DNA of 64,000 nucleotides from Acuticoccus sp. MNP-M23 (GTDB lineage Bacteria > Pseudomonadota > Alphaproteobacteria > Rhizobiales > Amorphaceae), in NCBI RefSeq assembly GCF_031195445.1, contig NZ_CP133480.1, positions 1,722,001 through 1,786,000 on the forward strand, written 5' to 3'. The position numbers and the translations under genes are program-made. The notes beneath the pieces are model-generated. The model was not told the DNA's origin. It did not search any database and saw only the letters and a program-made list of their open reading frames with translations. Of the stretch, positions 53,641-62,740 are shown one piece after another; the first letter of the stretch is position 1, and every line of letters begins with the position of its first letter.

Positions 53641-55703
53641 CGCGGTGGTCATTCCGCACCGCGGCCGCGACCCTCGTGGCGGCGCTCGCCATCGCCGCTG
53701 TGCCGCAGGCGTTCGCGACCACCCCTTGGCAGGAGAAGGCGAACAGCGCGGCGCGGCTTCACGTTGCAAGCGCCGGGGACGGGAGCGTCGTCGCCGGCCT
53801 GGAAGTCAGACTTGCGGACGGCTGGAAGACGTACTGGCGATCGGCGGGTTCCACCGGTCTTCCGCCGGCGCTCTCCACCGATGGGTCGCAGAATGTCGAG
53901 GCGATCGAGCTTGTCTTCCCGGCCCCGGAGCGCTTCGTGGCGTTCGGCATCGAGGCGCTGGGCTACTCCGAGCGCGTCACCTTCCCGATCAGGGTGGAGC
54001 GGGAGGACCCTCGCCGCGGCGCGACCTTGTCGCTCGTGGCCGACCTCCTCGTTTGCGGCACCGTGTGCGTGCCGGAGCGCTTCGCATTCGAGGCGCTGAT
54101 CCCGGCCGATCCGGCCTTTCTGCCCGCGCTCGGCGAGACCCCGACCGACAAGGCGATGGCCAGGGTCCCCGTCCCCGCGCTCGATCGCGATGTCGCCCTC
54201 TCTCAACTTACTGCCGTCGAAAATGGTCTGTCGGTCGAGTTGAAGGCGTTCGGCGAGACCGGTGGGGCGCTGAGCGGCGCGCTCCTCGTCGCCGAAATCC
54301 CTGACGAGGATCCGCTGATCGGCGCGCTCGTGCCGGTGGGAGACGGGCTCTACCGCGGCACGCTTGAAGCCGCCGAGCCGCCGCCGCTCGGCTCGCGACT
54401 GCGCTTGACGGTGGTGGGCGCGGACGTGGCGCTCGATCTCACCGGCGCCGTCACGGCCTTCGTCGAGGGCGAAGCGCGCGGCGGCTCGGCGGTCTGGGCC
54501 ATCGTTCTGATCGCCTTCCTCGGCGGCCTCCTCCTCAACGTGATGCCGTGCGTCTTGCCGGTCCTATCCATCAAGCTCGCCGCGCTCGGCCGCACCGCAC
54601 ATCTCGAGCGCCGCCATCAACGCCTCGCCTTCCTTGCGACGGCCGCCGGCATCCTCGTGTTCGTCGGTCTGCTCGCGGCGGTGCTCGGCGCGCTGAAGGC
54701 GCTCGGCCAGGACGTTTTTTGGGGAATGCAGTTCCAGTCGCCGACCTTCGTGGCGCTGATCTTCGTCTTGTTCGCGCTGATGACGCTCAATCTCGCTGGA
54801 CTGTTCGAATTGCGGCTTCCGGCCGGACTTCAGAACCGGCTCGGGCGGCTCGGGCGCACCGGCGACTTCGCCGACGGCTTCGTCATCGCGCTGATCGCGA
54901 CCCCGTGCAGCGCGCCGTTCCTCGGCACGGCCATCAGCTTCGGTCTTGCGGGCGGACCAGGCGACCTTGCCCTCAGCTTTGCCGCGCTCGGGATGGGTTT
55001 TGCGTTCCCGTATCTTGCGGTCGCGATTGCGCCGCGCGCGGCTTTCTTCCTTCCCAGGCCAGGCGCCTGGATGCGCTGGGTGCAGCGCGGCCTCGTGTTG
55101 CCGATGCTGGCCGTCCTCGTCTGGCTCGGCTCGATCCTGGTGGCGCAGGCGGGGTTGGCTGCGCTCGCCGCAGCGGTCGCCGCCGTCCTGCTTGCCGGTG
55201 CTGCGGCAAGGCGGCCGAGCCGTCCGCTGACCGCTGCGAGCGTCGCGGTTGGCCTCGCAGCGATCGTGTTCGTTGGCTTCGGTAGCGCCATGACGGGCGG
55301 AGCGACGGACGAGCCTGTCGAGGCGGCGCACTGGCAGGCGTTCGACCGAATGGCTATCGACGAGCACGTGGCAGACGGCCATGTCGTGTTCGTCGACGTG
55401 ACCGCCGACTGGTGCATCACCTGCCTCTACAACAAAGCGGCCGCGATGGACCGTGACCCCGTCGTCGCGGTGCTGGAGCGGGACGACACCTTCGCCATGC
55501 GCGCCGACTGGACCCTGCCAGACGAGGCGATCGCCGCCTTCGTCAAGGCGCAGGGGCGCTATGGCATTCCGCTCAACGTCGCCTACGGGCCCGGCCGCCC
55601 AGGCGGCGTTCTCCTTCCCGAAATCCTGACCGTGAACAGCGTTCTCGCCGCCATCGACGAAGCGCGCGGCAGGCCGCAGACGGTCGCGTCCACCAAGGAA
55701 TGA
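53637..55703 (+). CDS. scsB: ScsB/DsbD-like thiol:disulfide membrane reductase
   Basis: 688 residues from GTG 53637. Periplasmic N-terminal domain with LLVCGTVCVPERF cysteine pair, central TM block of eight spans with catalytic cysteines in NVMPCVLPVLSIK and TPCSAPFLG, and a C-terminal thioredoxin domain with DWCITCLYNK. ScsB brings reducing power from cytoplasmic thioredoxin to the periplasm; scs stands for suppressor of copper sensitivity in enterobacteria. The partner scsC follows with a 4-bp overlap. Confidence 0.93.
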   Translation: MTRWSFRTAAATLVAALAIAAVPQAFATTPWQEKANSAARLHVASAGDGSVVAGLEVRLADGWKTYWRSAGSTGLPPALSTDGSQNVEAIELVFPAPERFVAFGIEALGYSERVTFPIRVEREDPRRGATLSLVADLLVCGTVCVPERFAFEALIPADPAFLPALGETPTDKAMARVPVPALDRDVALSQLTAVENGLSVELKAFGETGGALSGALLVAEIPDEDPLIGALVPVGDGLYRGTLEAAEPPPLGSRLRLTVVGADVALDLTGAVTAFVEGEARGGSAVWAIVLIAFLGGLLLNVMPCVLPVLSIKLAALGRTAHLERRHQRLAFLATAAGILVFVGLLAAVLGALKALGQDVFWGMQFQSPTFVALIFVLFALMTLNLAGLFELRLPAGLQNRLGRLGRTGDFADGFVIALIATPCSAPFLGTAISFGLAGGPGDLALSFAALGMGFAFPYLAVAIAPRAAFFLPRPGAWMRWVQRGLVLPMLAVLVWLGSILVAQAGLAALAAAVAAVLLAGAAARRPSRPLTAASVAVGLAAIVFVGFGSAMTGGATDEPVEAAHWQAFDRMAIDEHVADGHVVFVDVTADWCITCLYNKAAAMDRDPVVAVLERDDTFAMRADWTLPDEAIAAFVKAQGRYGIPLNVAYGPGRPGGVLLPEILTVNSVLAAIDEARGRPQTVASTKE

Positions 55704-56437
55704 TGATGCTTAGAACCCTTGTTGTCCTGCTTTCACTGACGCTGCCCGCCGCCACCGTGTCGGCGCAGAGCCTTACCGACGCGCAGGAAGCAGCGGTGCG
55801 CGAACTGATCCGCGAACACCTCATCGAGAATCCGGAAATCCTCGCCGAGGCGTTCGAGGCGCTGCAGGCCCGCCAGCAGCAGGCCGAGGTGAAAGCCCGC
55901 CAGGATGCGCTCGCCGAGCTCAGCGATGTCTTGCGCAATGCCGGCGACGACCCCATCGGAGGCAACCCAGACGGCACGATCACCGTCGTCGAGTTTTTTG
56001 ACTACAACTGCCCGTTCTGCCGTCGAGTGAAACCTGAAGTCATAACGCTTCTGGAGAACGACGAGCGGATCCGGTACGTCTTCAAGGAGTTCCCGATCTT
56101 GTCGGAGTCTTCGGCGCAGGCCGCCCGTGTGGCGCTCGCCGTGTGGGACATCGACCCGGCGTCTTACTGGGACGTGCACAACGCGTTGATGGGCCACGAC
56201 GGCACACTCGCCGAGGATCAGATCCGCGCAGTCGTCGTCGAAGCCGGGCTCGATTGGGACGCGGTCGTAGCGCGCGGCGATGACGAGGACATCACGCAAA
56301 AGATCCGCCAGACGCTTCAGACGGCGCAGCGGCTTGGTATCAACGGCACGCCGAGCTTCGTCATCGGCAGCGAGATCATTCCGGGGTTTGTCGAAGCAGA
56401 ACAGCTCGCGGCGGCGGTCGCCGCCATCGACCGCTGA
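55700..56437 (+). CDS. scsC: ScsC-like DsbA-family thiol oxidoreductase
   Basis: 245 residues. Sec signal, N-terminal helical stalk (DAQEAAVRELIREHLIENPEIL, resembling the trimerisation region of ScsC), thioredoxin fold with CPFC (Cys104/Cys107) and cis-Pro GTPSF. Works as disulfide isomerase/copper-binding protein reduced by ScsB. Starts at 55700, with two further in-frame ATGs at once after. RBS AAGGA just upstream. Confidence 0.92.
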   Translation: MMMLRTLVVLLSLTLPAATVSAQSLTDAQEAAVRELIREHLIENPEILAEAFEALQARQQQAEVKARQDALAELSDVLRNAGDDPIGGNPDGTITVVEFFDYNCPFCRRVKPEVITLLENDERIRYVFKEFPILSESSAQAARVALAVWDIDPASYWDVHNALMGHDGTLAEDQIRAVVVEAGLDWDAVVARGDDEDITQKIRQTLQTAQRLGINGTPSFVIGSEIIPGFVEAEQLAAAVAAIDR

Positions 56438-56469
56438 GGACGTCAACACAGCACGTCCAAGGAGCACGT

Positions 56470-57135
56470 ATGAGTTTGCTCACGATGTTGCGAGAATTTG
56501 CGGTTCGCTCCGCGCTCGCGGGCGCGGCGATCGAGTTTATAGCCTCGCCGGCCGCGGCGCATCCGCATGAGTTCATCACGGTTCAGACGGAGGTCGTCTT
56601 CGACGACGCAGGTCGCGTGATCGGCATGCGCCACGCCTGGCTGCTCGATGAGTTTTTCACGGCCTACGCCGTGGAAGGCGCTGACAGCGATGGCGACGGC
56701 GCTCCCGACCGCGAGGGCCTGACCGATCTGATGCTGGAAATCCTCGGCAACATCGCGCAGAGCGGCTACCTGACCGACTTTCGCACAATGGGTGAGGCGC
56801 CGAAGATCACCTCGCACAACCCCCTGTCGGTCGATCTCAAGAGCCGGCGGCTCTCGCTGAATTTCGAGGTCGTATTCGCAGAACCCTACGACGCCTCGCA
56901 GACGCCGCTCAGGTACGCGCTCTACGAGCCGACATACTATATTGCCGTCAACCATGTGCCGGGCGCATCGGCCGTCACGCTCGACAATGCGCCGGAGGGC
57001 TGTCGCTCGTCGCTCCAGGAGCCCGATCCGGGCGAGGATCTGACCGCGTTCGCCCTCGCGCTCGACAAGACCCAGAGCGCCGGGGACGACCTCGGTGTCA
57101 ACTTCGCCGAATGGGTGACGGTGACATGCAGCTGA
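56470..57135 (+). CDS. DUF1007 family periplasmic protein (ZevA-like)
   Basis: 221 residues. Signal peptide ending ASPAAA, then HPHEFITVQTEVVFDDAG (His-rich DUF1007 N-terminal motif) and LNFEVVFAEPYDASQTPLRYALYEPTYY. DUF1007 proteins pair with NicO permeases (ZevAB) for zinc, nickel or cobalt. Here the gene overlaps the NicO start by 10 bp. Confidence 0.88.
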   Translation: MSLLTMLREFAVRSALAGAAIEFIASPAAAHPHEFITVQTEVVFDDAGRVIGMRHAWLLDEFFTAYAVEGADSDGDGAPDREGLTDLMLEILGNIAQSGYLTDFRTMGEAPKITSHNPLSVDLKSRRLSLNFEVVFAEPYDASQTPLRYALYEPTYYIAVNHVPGASAVTLDNAPEGCRSSLQEPDPGEDLTAFALALDKTQSAGDDLGVNFAEWVTVTCS

Positions 57136-58046
57136 CGCTCACCCTCAGCACCCGCCTTGCGCTTGCGGCGTTCGTCGCCGCGGCTGTCATCCTCCTCGGC
57201 TGGGACGCAATGACGGCCGCCTATAGGGACCTCCTCGGCGTGGTCTATTTAGAGCAGCGCGCCTTTCACGGCCGCATGACACAGGCGCTGAGCGCGCTGG
57301 CGGATGCACATCGACCCGAGACGATCGTCACCGTTCTCACCGGCAGCTTCCTCTATGGCGTGTTCCACGCTGCGGGGCCCGGCCATGGCAAGGTGGTCCT
57401 GTCCACCTACCTCCTGACGAACCCGGAGAAGGTGCGCCGCAGCGTTGGGATGGCGGCAGCCGCGGCGTTCTGCCAGGGCGTCGTCGCGATCGCGCTGGTT
57501 TACGGCCTCTTCTACGTGTTCGGGCTGATGGCGCGCACCAGCAACGTCGCCGTGATCTGGTCCGAGCGCCTCAGCTACGCCCTGGTGATCGGCTTCGGCC
57601 TCTTCCTCCTCGGCCGCGCGGTGCGTGCCTTTCTGCCGGCATCGGCGAAGGAACATCATTGCGATCACACCCACGTGCCGGCCGGCGCCGACGTCGGGAA
57701 GGCGGGCGACCTGAAATCGACCCTCGGCGTAATCGCCTCCATCGGCGCGCGGCCATGTTCGGGTTCGGTGCTGGTTCTCGTCTTTGCCCGGTTCGCGGAC
57801 ATTCCGCTGGCAGGCGTCCTCGCGGTGGCGGCCATCTCGACCGGCACCGCGATCACCGTCATCACGCTCGCGCTGACAGCGCTCTACGCACGGCGGATCG
57901 CGGTCCGCGCGCTAACGGCGCAAAGCCGCCTGCCGGGCCGGCTCGGCGCAGGCCTTGTTGCGGCAGGCGGTGCGTTCCTGGTGATCGTCGGCGCTGGGCT
58001 CCTGTCCTCGTCGTTCGAGCCGCAAGCGCGCTCGCTCGGGCTGTGA
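57126..58046 (+). CDS. NicO/RcnA-type nickel/cobalt transporter (ZevB-like)
   Basis: 306 residues with six or more hydrophobic spans. FLYGVFHAAGPGHGKVVLSTYLL (HxxxGPGH metal motif), a His-rich cytoplasmic loop KEHHCDHTHVPAG and GARPCSGSVLVLVFA are NicO features. May export excess Ni/Co or import zinc with its ZevA-like partner. Last gene of the operon; next are convergent copZ and a palindromic repeat. Confidence 0.88.
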   Translation: MQLTLTLSTRLALAAFVAAAVILLGWDAMTAAYRDLLGVVYLEQRAFHGRMTQALSALADAHRPETIVTVLTGSFLYGVFHAAGPGHGKVVLSTYLLTNPEKVRRSVGMAAAAAFCQGVVAIALVYGLFYVFGLMARTSNVAVIWSERLSYALVIGFGLFLLGRAVRAFLPASAKEHHCDHTHVPAGADVGKAGDLKSTLGVIASIGARPCSGSVLVLVFARFADIPLAGVLAVAAISTGTAITVITLALTALYARRIAVRALTAQSRLPGRLGAGLVAAGGAFLVIVGAGLLSSSFEPQARSLGL

Positions 58047-58074
58047 GGTTCCGATGCCCGGCGCAAGCAACCTC

Positions 58075-58192
58075 CTAGAGCGGTTTCGGTTGGAATGGAA
58101 TCATGACGAACAGGACGAAACCGCTCAAGAGTCCGAATCTGGGGCGATTTCTCTTCGACCGAATGACTCCATTCGGTCGGAAAGCGCCCTAG
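58075..58192. repeat. Palindromic repeat element (MITE/RIME-like)
   Basis: About 118 bp flanked by CTAGAGCGGTTT (58075-58086) and AAAGCGCCCTAG (58181-58192), near-perfect terminal inverted repeats. Inside are two further hairpins: GAGCGGTTTCG/CGAAACCGCTC (58078-58088 and 58116-58126, 11 bp exact) and GACCGAATG-ACTC-CATTCGGTC (58157-58178). The right end overlaps the copZ stop codon. It lies between convergent genes and may end transcription from both. Similar short palindromes are scattered in Rhizobiales genomes. Confidence 0.65.
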
Positions 58193-58383
58193 CGAACCTC
58201 GGCCGGAAAGCCTGCCTTCTGGAGCGCTTCGAGGACATCCGCCTCGCTCGCCTTCGTTTCGATGACGGCCTCGCGCGACGGCGGGTCGGCACTTACCGTG
58301 GCCCGCTCGTCGAGCTCGGCGATCGCTCGCCTGACACCGGCGGCGCAGCCGCCGCACGCCATATCTGGAATGCTCAGTCTCAT
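58189..58383 (-). CDS. copZ: Copper chaperone (HMA domain, CopZ)
   Basis: 64 residues: one heavy-metal-associated domain with MACGGC (MxCxxC) near the N-terminus. Delivers Cu(I) to CopA. RBS GAGAGG upstream of the ATG at 58383; frame has a TTG 15 nt further upstream. Divergent from copA with two MerR-type promoters between. The stop codon lies inside the repeat element's right end. Confidence 0.92.
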   Translation of the reverse strand: MRLSIPDMACGGCAAGVRRAIAELDERATVSADPPSREAVIETKASEADVLEALQKAGFPAEVR

Positions 58384-58413
58384 GCTTGATCCTCTCAACG
58401 GTCTGGTTTGCCC

Positions 58414-58444
58414 ATCGTGGGACTTGCCACAATGGGAAGGTCAA
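58414..58444 (-). promoter_or_regulatory. CueR-type promoter/operator for copZ
   Basis: On the minus strand: -35 TTGACC (58444-58439), 19-bp spacer containing TTCCCATTGTGGCAAGTCC dyad-like sequence, -10-like CACGAT (58419-58414). The elongated 19-bp spacer and ACCTTCCCA half-site match operators of CueR activators. It points to copZ, 31 bp from its ATG. Confidence 0.65.
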
Positions 58445-58468
58445 CACCTGCAATGCGGCGTTCACCAC

Positions 58469-58499
58469 TTGACCTTCCCATGATGGGTAGAATTACCTC
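58469..58499 (+). promoter_or_regulatory. CueR-type promoter/operator for copA
   Basis: -35 TTGACC (58469-58474), 19-bp spacer TTCCCATGATGGGTAGAAT, -10-like TACCTC (58494-58499). The dyad ACCTTCCCATGATGGGTAG is the CueR operator in kind. It lies 30 bp upstream of the copA GTG start and faces the copZ promoter back to back, with 24 bp between the two -35 elements. Confidence 0.75.
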
Positions 58500-58528
58500 T
58501 TGGGGGTATATAGTGTGGAGGTGATGCC

Positions 58529-61063
58529 GTGACGAGCACGGTCGAGCAGACGAAAACTCCCTCACTCGCTTCCCCCTCAAGCGTCGAGATCGGGATCGAG
58601 GGCATGTCCTGCGCATCCTGCGTCGGGCGCGTCCAGAAGGCGCTGGAGCGATTGCCGGACGTCGCCTCGGCCAGCGTGAACCTTGCGACCGAGCGTGCGC
58701 GGGTCGAATTCGACGGCGCGGCCGACCTCTCCGCCGTGCGGGACGCCGTGGAAGCCACCGGCTACACGGTCCGCGAGGAGACCACGGAGCTTGCCATCGA
58801 GGGCATGAGTTGCGCCTCTTGCGTCGGCCGAATCGAACGTGCGCTCACTGCCGTCAACGGGGTTTTCGAGGCCAGCGTCAACCTCGCCGCAGAGCGCGCG
58901 GTCGTGCGCCACGTCGCGGGCGCGGTGACCGCTGATCGCTTGGTGCAAGCCATCGAGCGCGCAGGCTATGAGGCGAGGGTTGCGGCCGGCGCCGAGGAGG
59001 ACAGCGGCGAGGACAGGCGAAGCGCCGAACTCACCTCGCTGCGCCGCGCCGTCCTCCTGTCGGCGATCCTGACGCTCCCCATCGTCATCCTCGAAATGGG
59101 CGCGCACCTCGTCCCGGCGCTGCGCGATGCGATCGACGCGACCCTCGGCCGCCAGACGAACTGGCTGATCCAATTCGTGCTTACCACCGTCGTCCTCTTC
59201 GGCCCGGGGCTGCGCTTCTTCCAAAAGGGCGTGCCTCAACTCCTGCGCGTTGCGCCGGACATGAACTCGCTGGTGGCGCTCGGGACCAGCGCCGCCTGGG
59301 GCTATTCGGTGGTGGCGACCTTCGCGCCGAGCGTCCTGCCGGAGGGCACGCACAACGTCTATTTCGAGGCCGCCGCCGTCATTGTCACCTTGATCCTCGT
59401 CGGGCGCTTCCTGGAGGCGCGCGCCAAGGGCCACACCGGCGAGGCGATCAAGCGCCTGATGGGCCTGAAGGCGAAGACCGCGCGCGTGGTGCGAGATGGC
59501 ACCTCGGTCGACGTGCCGCTGGAGGAGGTGCGCGTCGGCGATACCGTCGCGGTGCGGCCCGGCGAGAAGGTGCCTGTCGACGGTATCGTGCTGGAGGGCT
59601 CGAGCTTCCTCGACCAGTCGATGATCACCGGCGAGCCGATCCCGGTCGCCAAGGGCGAGGGCGACGAGGTCGTCGGCGGGACGATCAACAAGACTGGCGC
59701 CGTCACCTTCCGCGCGGCGAAAGTGGGCGCCGACACGGTGCTGTCGCAGATCATCAAGATGGTCGAGACGGCCCAGGGCGCGAAGCTGCCGATCCAGGGG
59801 CTCGTCGACAAGGTCACATACGTCTTCGTGCCCATCGTGATCGGTATCGCATTGGTGACCTTCGCGGTGTGGCTCGCGCTCGGTCCGGCGCCCGCGCTCA
59901 CATTCGCGCTGGTCAACGCGGTGGCAGTCCTCATCATCGCTTGTCCGTGCGCAATGGGGCTTGCGACGCCGACCTCGATCATGGTGGGCACCGGCCGCGG
60001 CGCCCAGATGGGCGTCCTCTTCCGCAAGGGCGAGGCGCTGCAGACCTTGCGCAGCGCCGACATCGTTGCGCTCGACAAGACCGGCACGCTGACCAAGGGG
60101 CGGCCCGAGCTAACCGACATTGCCACCGCCGAAGGGTTTGGCGAAGACGAAGTGCTGGCTCTCGTCGCCGCCGTGGAGGCGCAGTCCGAACATCCCATCG
60201 CCGAAGCGATCGTTGAGGCGGCGAAGGCCCGCCAGCTCGAGCCATCGAGGGCCAGCGACTTTTCCGCCTCGCCGGGATTTGGCGTGTCGGCGCGGGTCTC
60301 GGGACGCCGGGTCGAGGTCGGCGCCGACCGCTACATGGACCGGCTCGGGATCGACGCGCGCCCGTTTGCGCAGACGGAGGAGCGCCTCGCTCGCGAAGGC
60401 AAGTCGCCGCTCTACGCCGCAGTCGATGGCCGGCTCGCGGCAATCGTCGCCGTCGCCGACCCGATCAAGCCGACCTCGCGGCAGGCGATCGAGGCGCTGC
60501 ATGACGCGGGGCTCAAGGTCGCGATGATCACCGGCGACAACCGGCGCACGGCCGATGCCATCGCGGCGACACTCGGCATCGACACGGTGGTCGCCGAGGT
60601 GCTGCCGGAAGGCAAGGTGGAGGCGGTGAAGTCGCTGCGAACGGACGGCCGCGTCGCATTCGTCGGCGACGGCATCAACGATGCGCCCGCGCTCGCAGAG
60701 GCCGATGTCGGCATTGCCATCGGCACCGGCACGGACGTCGCGATCGAGGCGGCCGACGTCGTCCTGATGTCCGGCGACCTGAACGGCGTGCCGAACGCGA
60801 TCGCGCTGTCGCGCGCCACCATCAGCAACATCAAGCAGAACCTGTTCTGGGCGTTCGCCTACAACACCGCTCTCATTCCGGTGGCGGCGGGCGCGCTCTA
60901 CCCCGCGTTCGGGATTTTGCTGTCGCCGATCTTCGCCGCGGGCGCGATGGCGCTCTCCAGCGTCTTCGTGCTGACGAACGCGCTGCGCTTGAAACGTTTT
61001 CGGCCGCCGCTCGGCGCGGCATCGAAGTCCACCGGGGACCTCGAGCTTTCGCCGGCTGAGTAG
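58529..61063 (+). CDS. copA: Cu(I)-exporting P1B-ATPase
   Basis: 844 residues. Two N-terminal HMA domains (GMSCASC, Cys28/31 and Cys95/98), eight membrane spans, actuator TGEPIPV, ion site CPC (472-474) in [15 protein letters not shown], phosphorylation Asp516 in DKTGTLTKG and hinge [10 protein letters not shown]. Pumps Cu(I) out of the cytosol. The GTG at 58529 is supported by GGAGG at 58517-58521; the ATG at 58524 would stop after two codons. 18 bp ahead of cueR. Confidence 0.97.
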   Translation: MTSTVEQTKTPSLASPSSVEIGIEGMSCASCVGRVQKALERLPDVASASVNLATERARVEFDGAADLSAVRDAVEATGYTVREETTELAIEGMSCASCVGRIERALTAVNGVFEASVNLAAERAVVRHVAGAVTADRLVQAIERAGYEARVAAGAEEDSGEDRRSAELTSLRRAVLLSAILTLPIVILEMGAHLVPALRDAIDATLGRQTNWLIQFVLTTVVLFGPGLRFFQKGVPQLLRVAPDMNSLVALGTSAAWGYSVVATFAPSVLPEGTHNVYFEAAAVIVTLILVGRFLEARAKGHTGEAIKRLMGLKAKTARVVRDGTSVDVPLEEVRVGDTVAVRPGEKVPVDGIVLEGSSFLDQSMITGEPIPVAKGEGDEVVGGTINKTGAVTFRAAKVGADTVLSQIIKMVETAQGAKLPIQGLVDKVTYVFVPIVIGIALVTFAVWLALGPAPALTFALVNAVAVLIIACPCAMGLATPTSIMVGTGRGAQMGVLFRKGEALQTLRSADIVALDKTGTLTKGRPELTDIATAEGFGEDEVLALVAAVEAQSEHPIAEAIVEAAKARQLEPSRASDFSASPGFGVSARVSGRRVEVGADRYMDRLGIDARPFAQTEERLAREGKSPLYAAVDGRLAAIVAVADPIKPTSRQAIEALHDAGLKVAMITGDNRRTADAIAATLGIDTVVAEVLPEGKVEAVKSLRTDGRVAFVGDGINDAPALAEADVGIAIGTGTDVAIEAADVVLMSGDLNGVPNAIALSRATISNIKQNLFWAFAYNTALIPVAAGALYPAFGILLSPIFAAGAMALSSVFVLTNALRLKRFRPPLGAASKSTGDLELSPAE

Positions 61064-61081
61064 AGTTTTGAGGAGTCGCAC

Positions 61082-61531
61082 ATGAATATCGGGCAAGCTT
61101 CGAAAGAGTCGGGCGTCACCGCCAAGATGATCCGCTATTACGAAGATATCGGATTGATCGAGAAGCCTGCCCGGACGTCTTCCGGCTACCGGAGCTATCG
61201 CCCGTGTGACGTTCATACGCTGCGCTTCATCAAGCGCGCCCGCGACTTCGGCTTCTCCATCGAAAAGATCTCGGAGCTGTTGGCGCTGTGGCGGGACCGC
61301 GAGCGGGCCAGCGCGGACGTGAAAAGGCTCGCGCAAGAACACCTCGAACGTCTCGACAGCAAGGTCGCAGAGTTGCAGGCGATGGCCGACGCCTTGCGGC
61401 AACTCGCAGCGCATTGCAGCGGCGATCACCGGCCGGACTGTCCGATCATCAAGTCACTCGCCGATGACGAGCGTCCTTCCGACGGCTTGCAAGCGGCAAG
61501 CCGCAGCGATCGTCCGCCTGCCCGGGTTTGA
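61082..61531 (+). CDS. cueR: Copper-responsive MerR regulator (CueR)
   Basis: 149 residues. N-terminal MNIGQASKESGVTAKMIRYYEDIGLI helix-turn-helix, a long dimer helix and metal loop CSGDHRPDC. Cys112 and Cys120 and Ser77 fall exactly at the monovalent-metal positions of E. coli CueR, so it should sense Cu(I)/Ag/Au and activate the copA and copZ promoters. Shares the transcript with copA (18-bp gap). Confidence 0.94.
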   Translation: MNIGQASKESGVTAKMIRYYEDIGLIEKPARTSSGYRSYRPCDVHTLRFIKRARDFGFSIEKISELLALWRDRERASADVKRLAQEHLERLDSKVAELQAMADALRQLAAHCSGDHRPDCPIIKSLADDERPSDGLQAASRSDRPPARV

Positions 61532-61610
61532 ACGACACGGTTGATCCCTGCAGCGGCGCTGAACGAAGTGATCGAAGCGTTGGATACCCGCCTCGGTGAA
61601 AAAAAACATA

Positions 61611-61641
61611 TTGACCCTGGACCATAGTCCAAGCCGTACGG
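61611..61641 (+). promoter_or_regulatory. MerR-type operator/promoter for the second regulator
   Basis: TTGACC (61611-61616) and a 19-bp spacer to GTACGG (61636-61641). The spacer has a dyad TGGAC-CATA-GTCCA. This spacing is diagnostic for MerR-family activators and the site precedes the second MerR gene by 20 bp, so autoregulation is likely. The dyad differs from the CueR box, implying a different regulator. Confidence 0.6.
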
Positions 61642-61661
61642 TCACAAGAACGGAGCGAATA

Positions 61662-62126
61662 ATGCCGCTGACGATCGGGCAACTCGCGAAAGACACCGGA
61701 GTGACTGTGGACACCATTCGTTTTTACGAGCGCAAAGGTCTGCTGCTGCCGGACGACCGGACTGTCGCGAACTATCGGACTTATTCCGCCGAATCACTGC
61801 GACGCCTGAAATTCATCAGAAAGGCACAGGCGCTCGGTTTCACGCTGGAGGAAGTTGCCGAACTCCTGACGTTTGGTTCCTCCCCCGAAAGCACGGCGGG
61901 TGATGTTCTGCATGCCACCGAACGCAAGATCGAAGAGCAGCGCAAGAAGATCGAGCAGTTGTCGCGATTGCGCGATGTCTTGATCGAACTTGCCGCCGAG
62001 TGCGACGGCGAGGGGCCGACGGAAGAATGCCCCATCATCAACTACTTCTTCGACGAAGACGGCAATCGCCTTTCTGACGGGCATAGCGAGGAGACCATTC
62101 AGAAATCCCGGCAGCTCAGCTCGTGA
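61662..62126 (+). CDS. MerR-family metal regulator of unassigned specificity
   Basis: 154 residues from ATG 61662 with GGAG upstream. MPLTIGQLAKDTGVTVDTIRFYERKGLL is the MerR winged helix. The metal loop has Cys114 and Cys123 separated by eight residues (ECDGEGPTEEC), as in MerR/PbrR type, but the position equivalent to CueR Ser77 / MerR Cys82 is Ala. So neither the CueR nor the classical divalent pattern is met. Acidic and hydroxyl residues in the loop may matter. Metal unknown. Confidence 0.85.
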   Translation: MPLTIGQLAKDTGVTVDTIRFYERKGLLLPDDRTVANYRTYSAESLRRLKFIRKAQALGFTLEEVAELLTFGSSPESTAGDVLHATERKIEEQRKKIEQLSRLRDVLIELAAECDGEGPTEECPIINYFFDEDGNRLSDGHSEETIQKSRQLSS

Positions 62127-62334
62127 ATGTCGGGCGGCTCTGTAGCGCCGATCGCCGCAGCGCGACCAAAGTAAGGGCCGGCCGGATCGAGCGAAAAATG
62201 ACCGTTCCATAGAACTTTCGCGACGACGAGGGCAATAACGTCGCCGAAGATCGCCGTCTTTGTTGCGGCGATGCCCGTCGGTTTCCACCGATCGTGGCGC
62301 TTGAATGAAACCCCAAGAAAGAAAGGTTGGGTCA

Positions 62335-62655
62335 ATGACGACTCACGCCAATACGGACGCTTGCATGACGGCCTGCATGGAGTGCCTGGCCGCCTGTGCT
62401 CGATGTCTCGATGAGTGCATCGGCAGCGAGGCGATGGCGCAGTGCGCACGGCTTTGTCGCGACTGCATGGTCACCTGCGGTGCGTGCGCAACGCTGTGCG
62501 CGTCGAACTCGCAGAATTGCGGCACGCTGTGCCGCGCGTGCGCCGAGATCTGCGAGGCCTGCGCCGCAGAATGCGAGAAGCACGATTCCGAGCACTGCCA
62601 GGAATGCGCCCGCGCCTGCCGCAAGTGCGCCGAGGAATGCCGCAAGCTGCAGTAA
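62335..62655 (+). CDS. Cysteine-rich four-helix copper-storage protein (Csp3/DUF326-like)
   Basis: 106 residues with 23 cysteines in CxxxC, CxxC patterns repeated along amphipathic helices (ACMTACMECLAACARCLDEC and similar). No signal peptide after ATG 62335, so cytosolic like Csp3. Such proteins fold as four-helix bundles storing many Cu(I) ions. AAAGG lies upstream. Its location after the regulators suggests metal-inducible control, either from a promoter in the 208-bp gap or from the preceding gene. Confidence 0.9.
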   Translation: MTTHANTDACMTACMECLAACARCLDECIGSEAMAQCARLCRDCMVTCGACATLCASNSQNCGTLCRACAEICEACAAECEKHDSEHCQECARACRKCAEECRKLQ

Positions 62656-62740
62656 CATTGGGTCGGCGGGCGTTTATACGGCGCCCGCCGTCACTCTCCC
62701 CCCCAACGCTCGCGCAACGGCGATCGCATACGAGACAGTC

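Noticed and set aside
58524-58532. ATG at 58524 as start of copA
   Set aside because: It reads ATG CCG TGA and stops; the GTG at 58529 with GGAGG upstream fits the protein.
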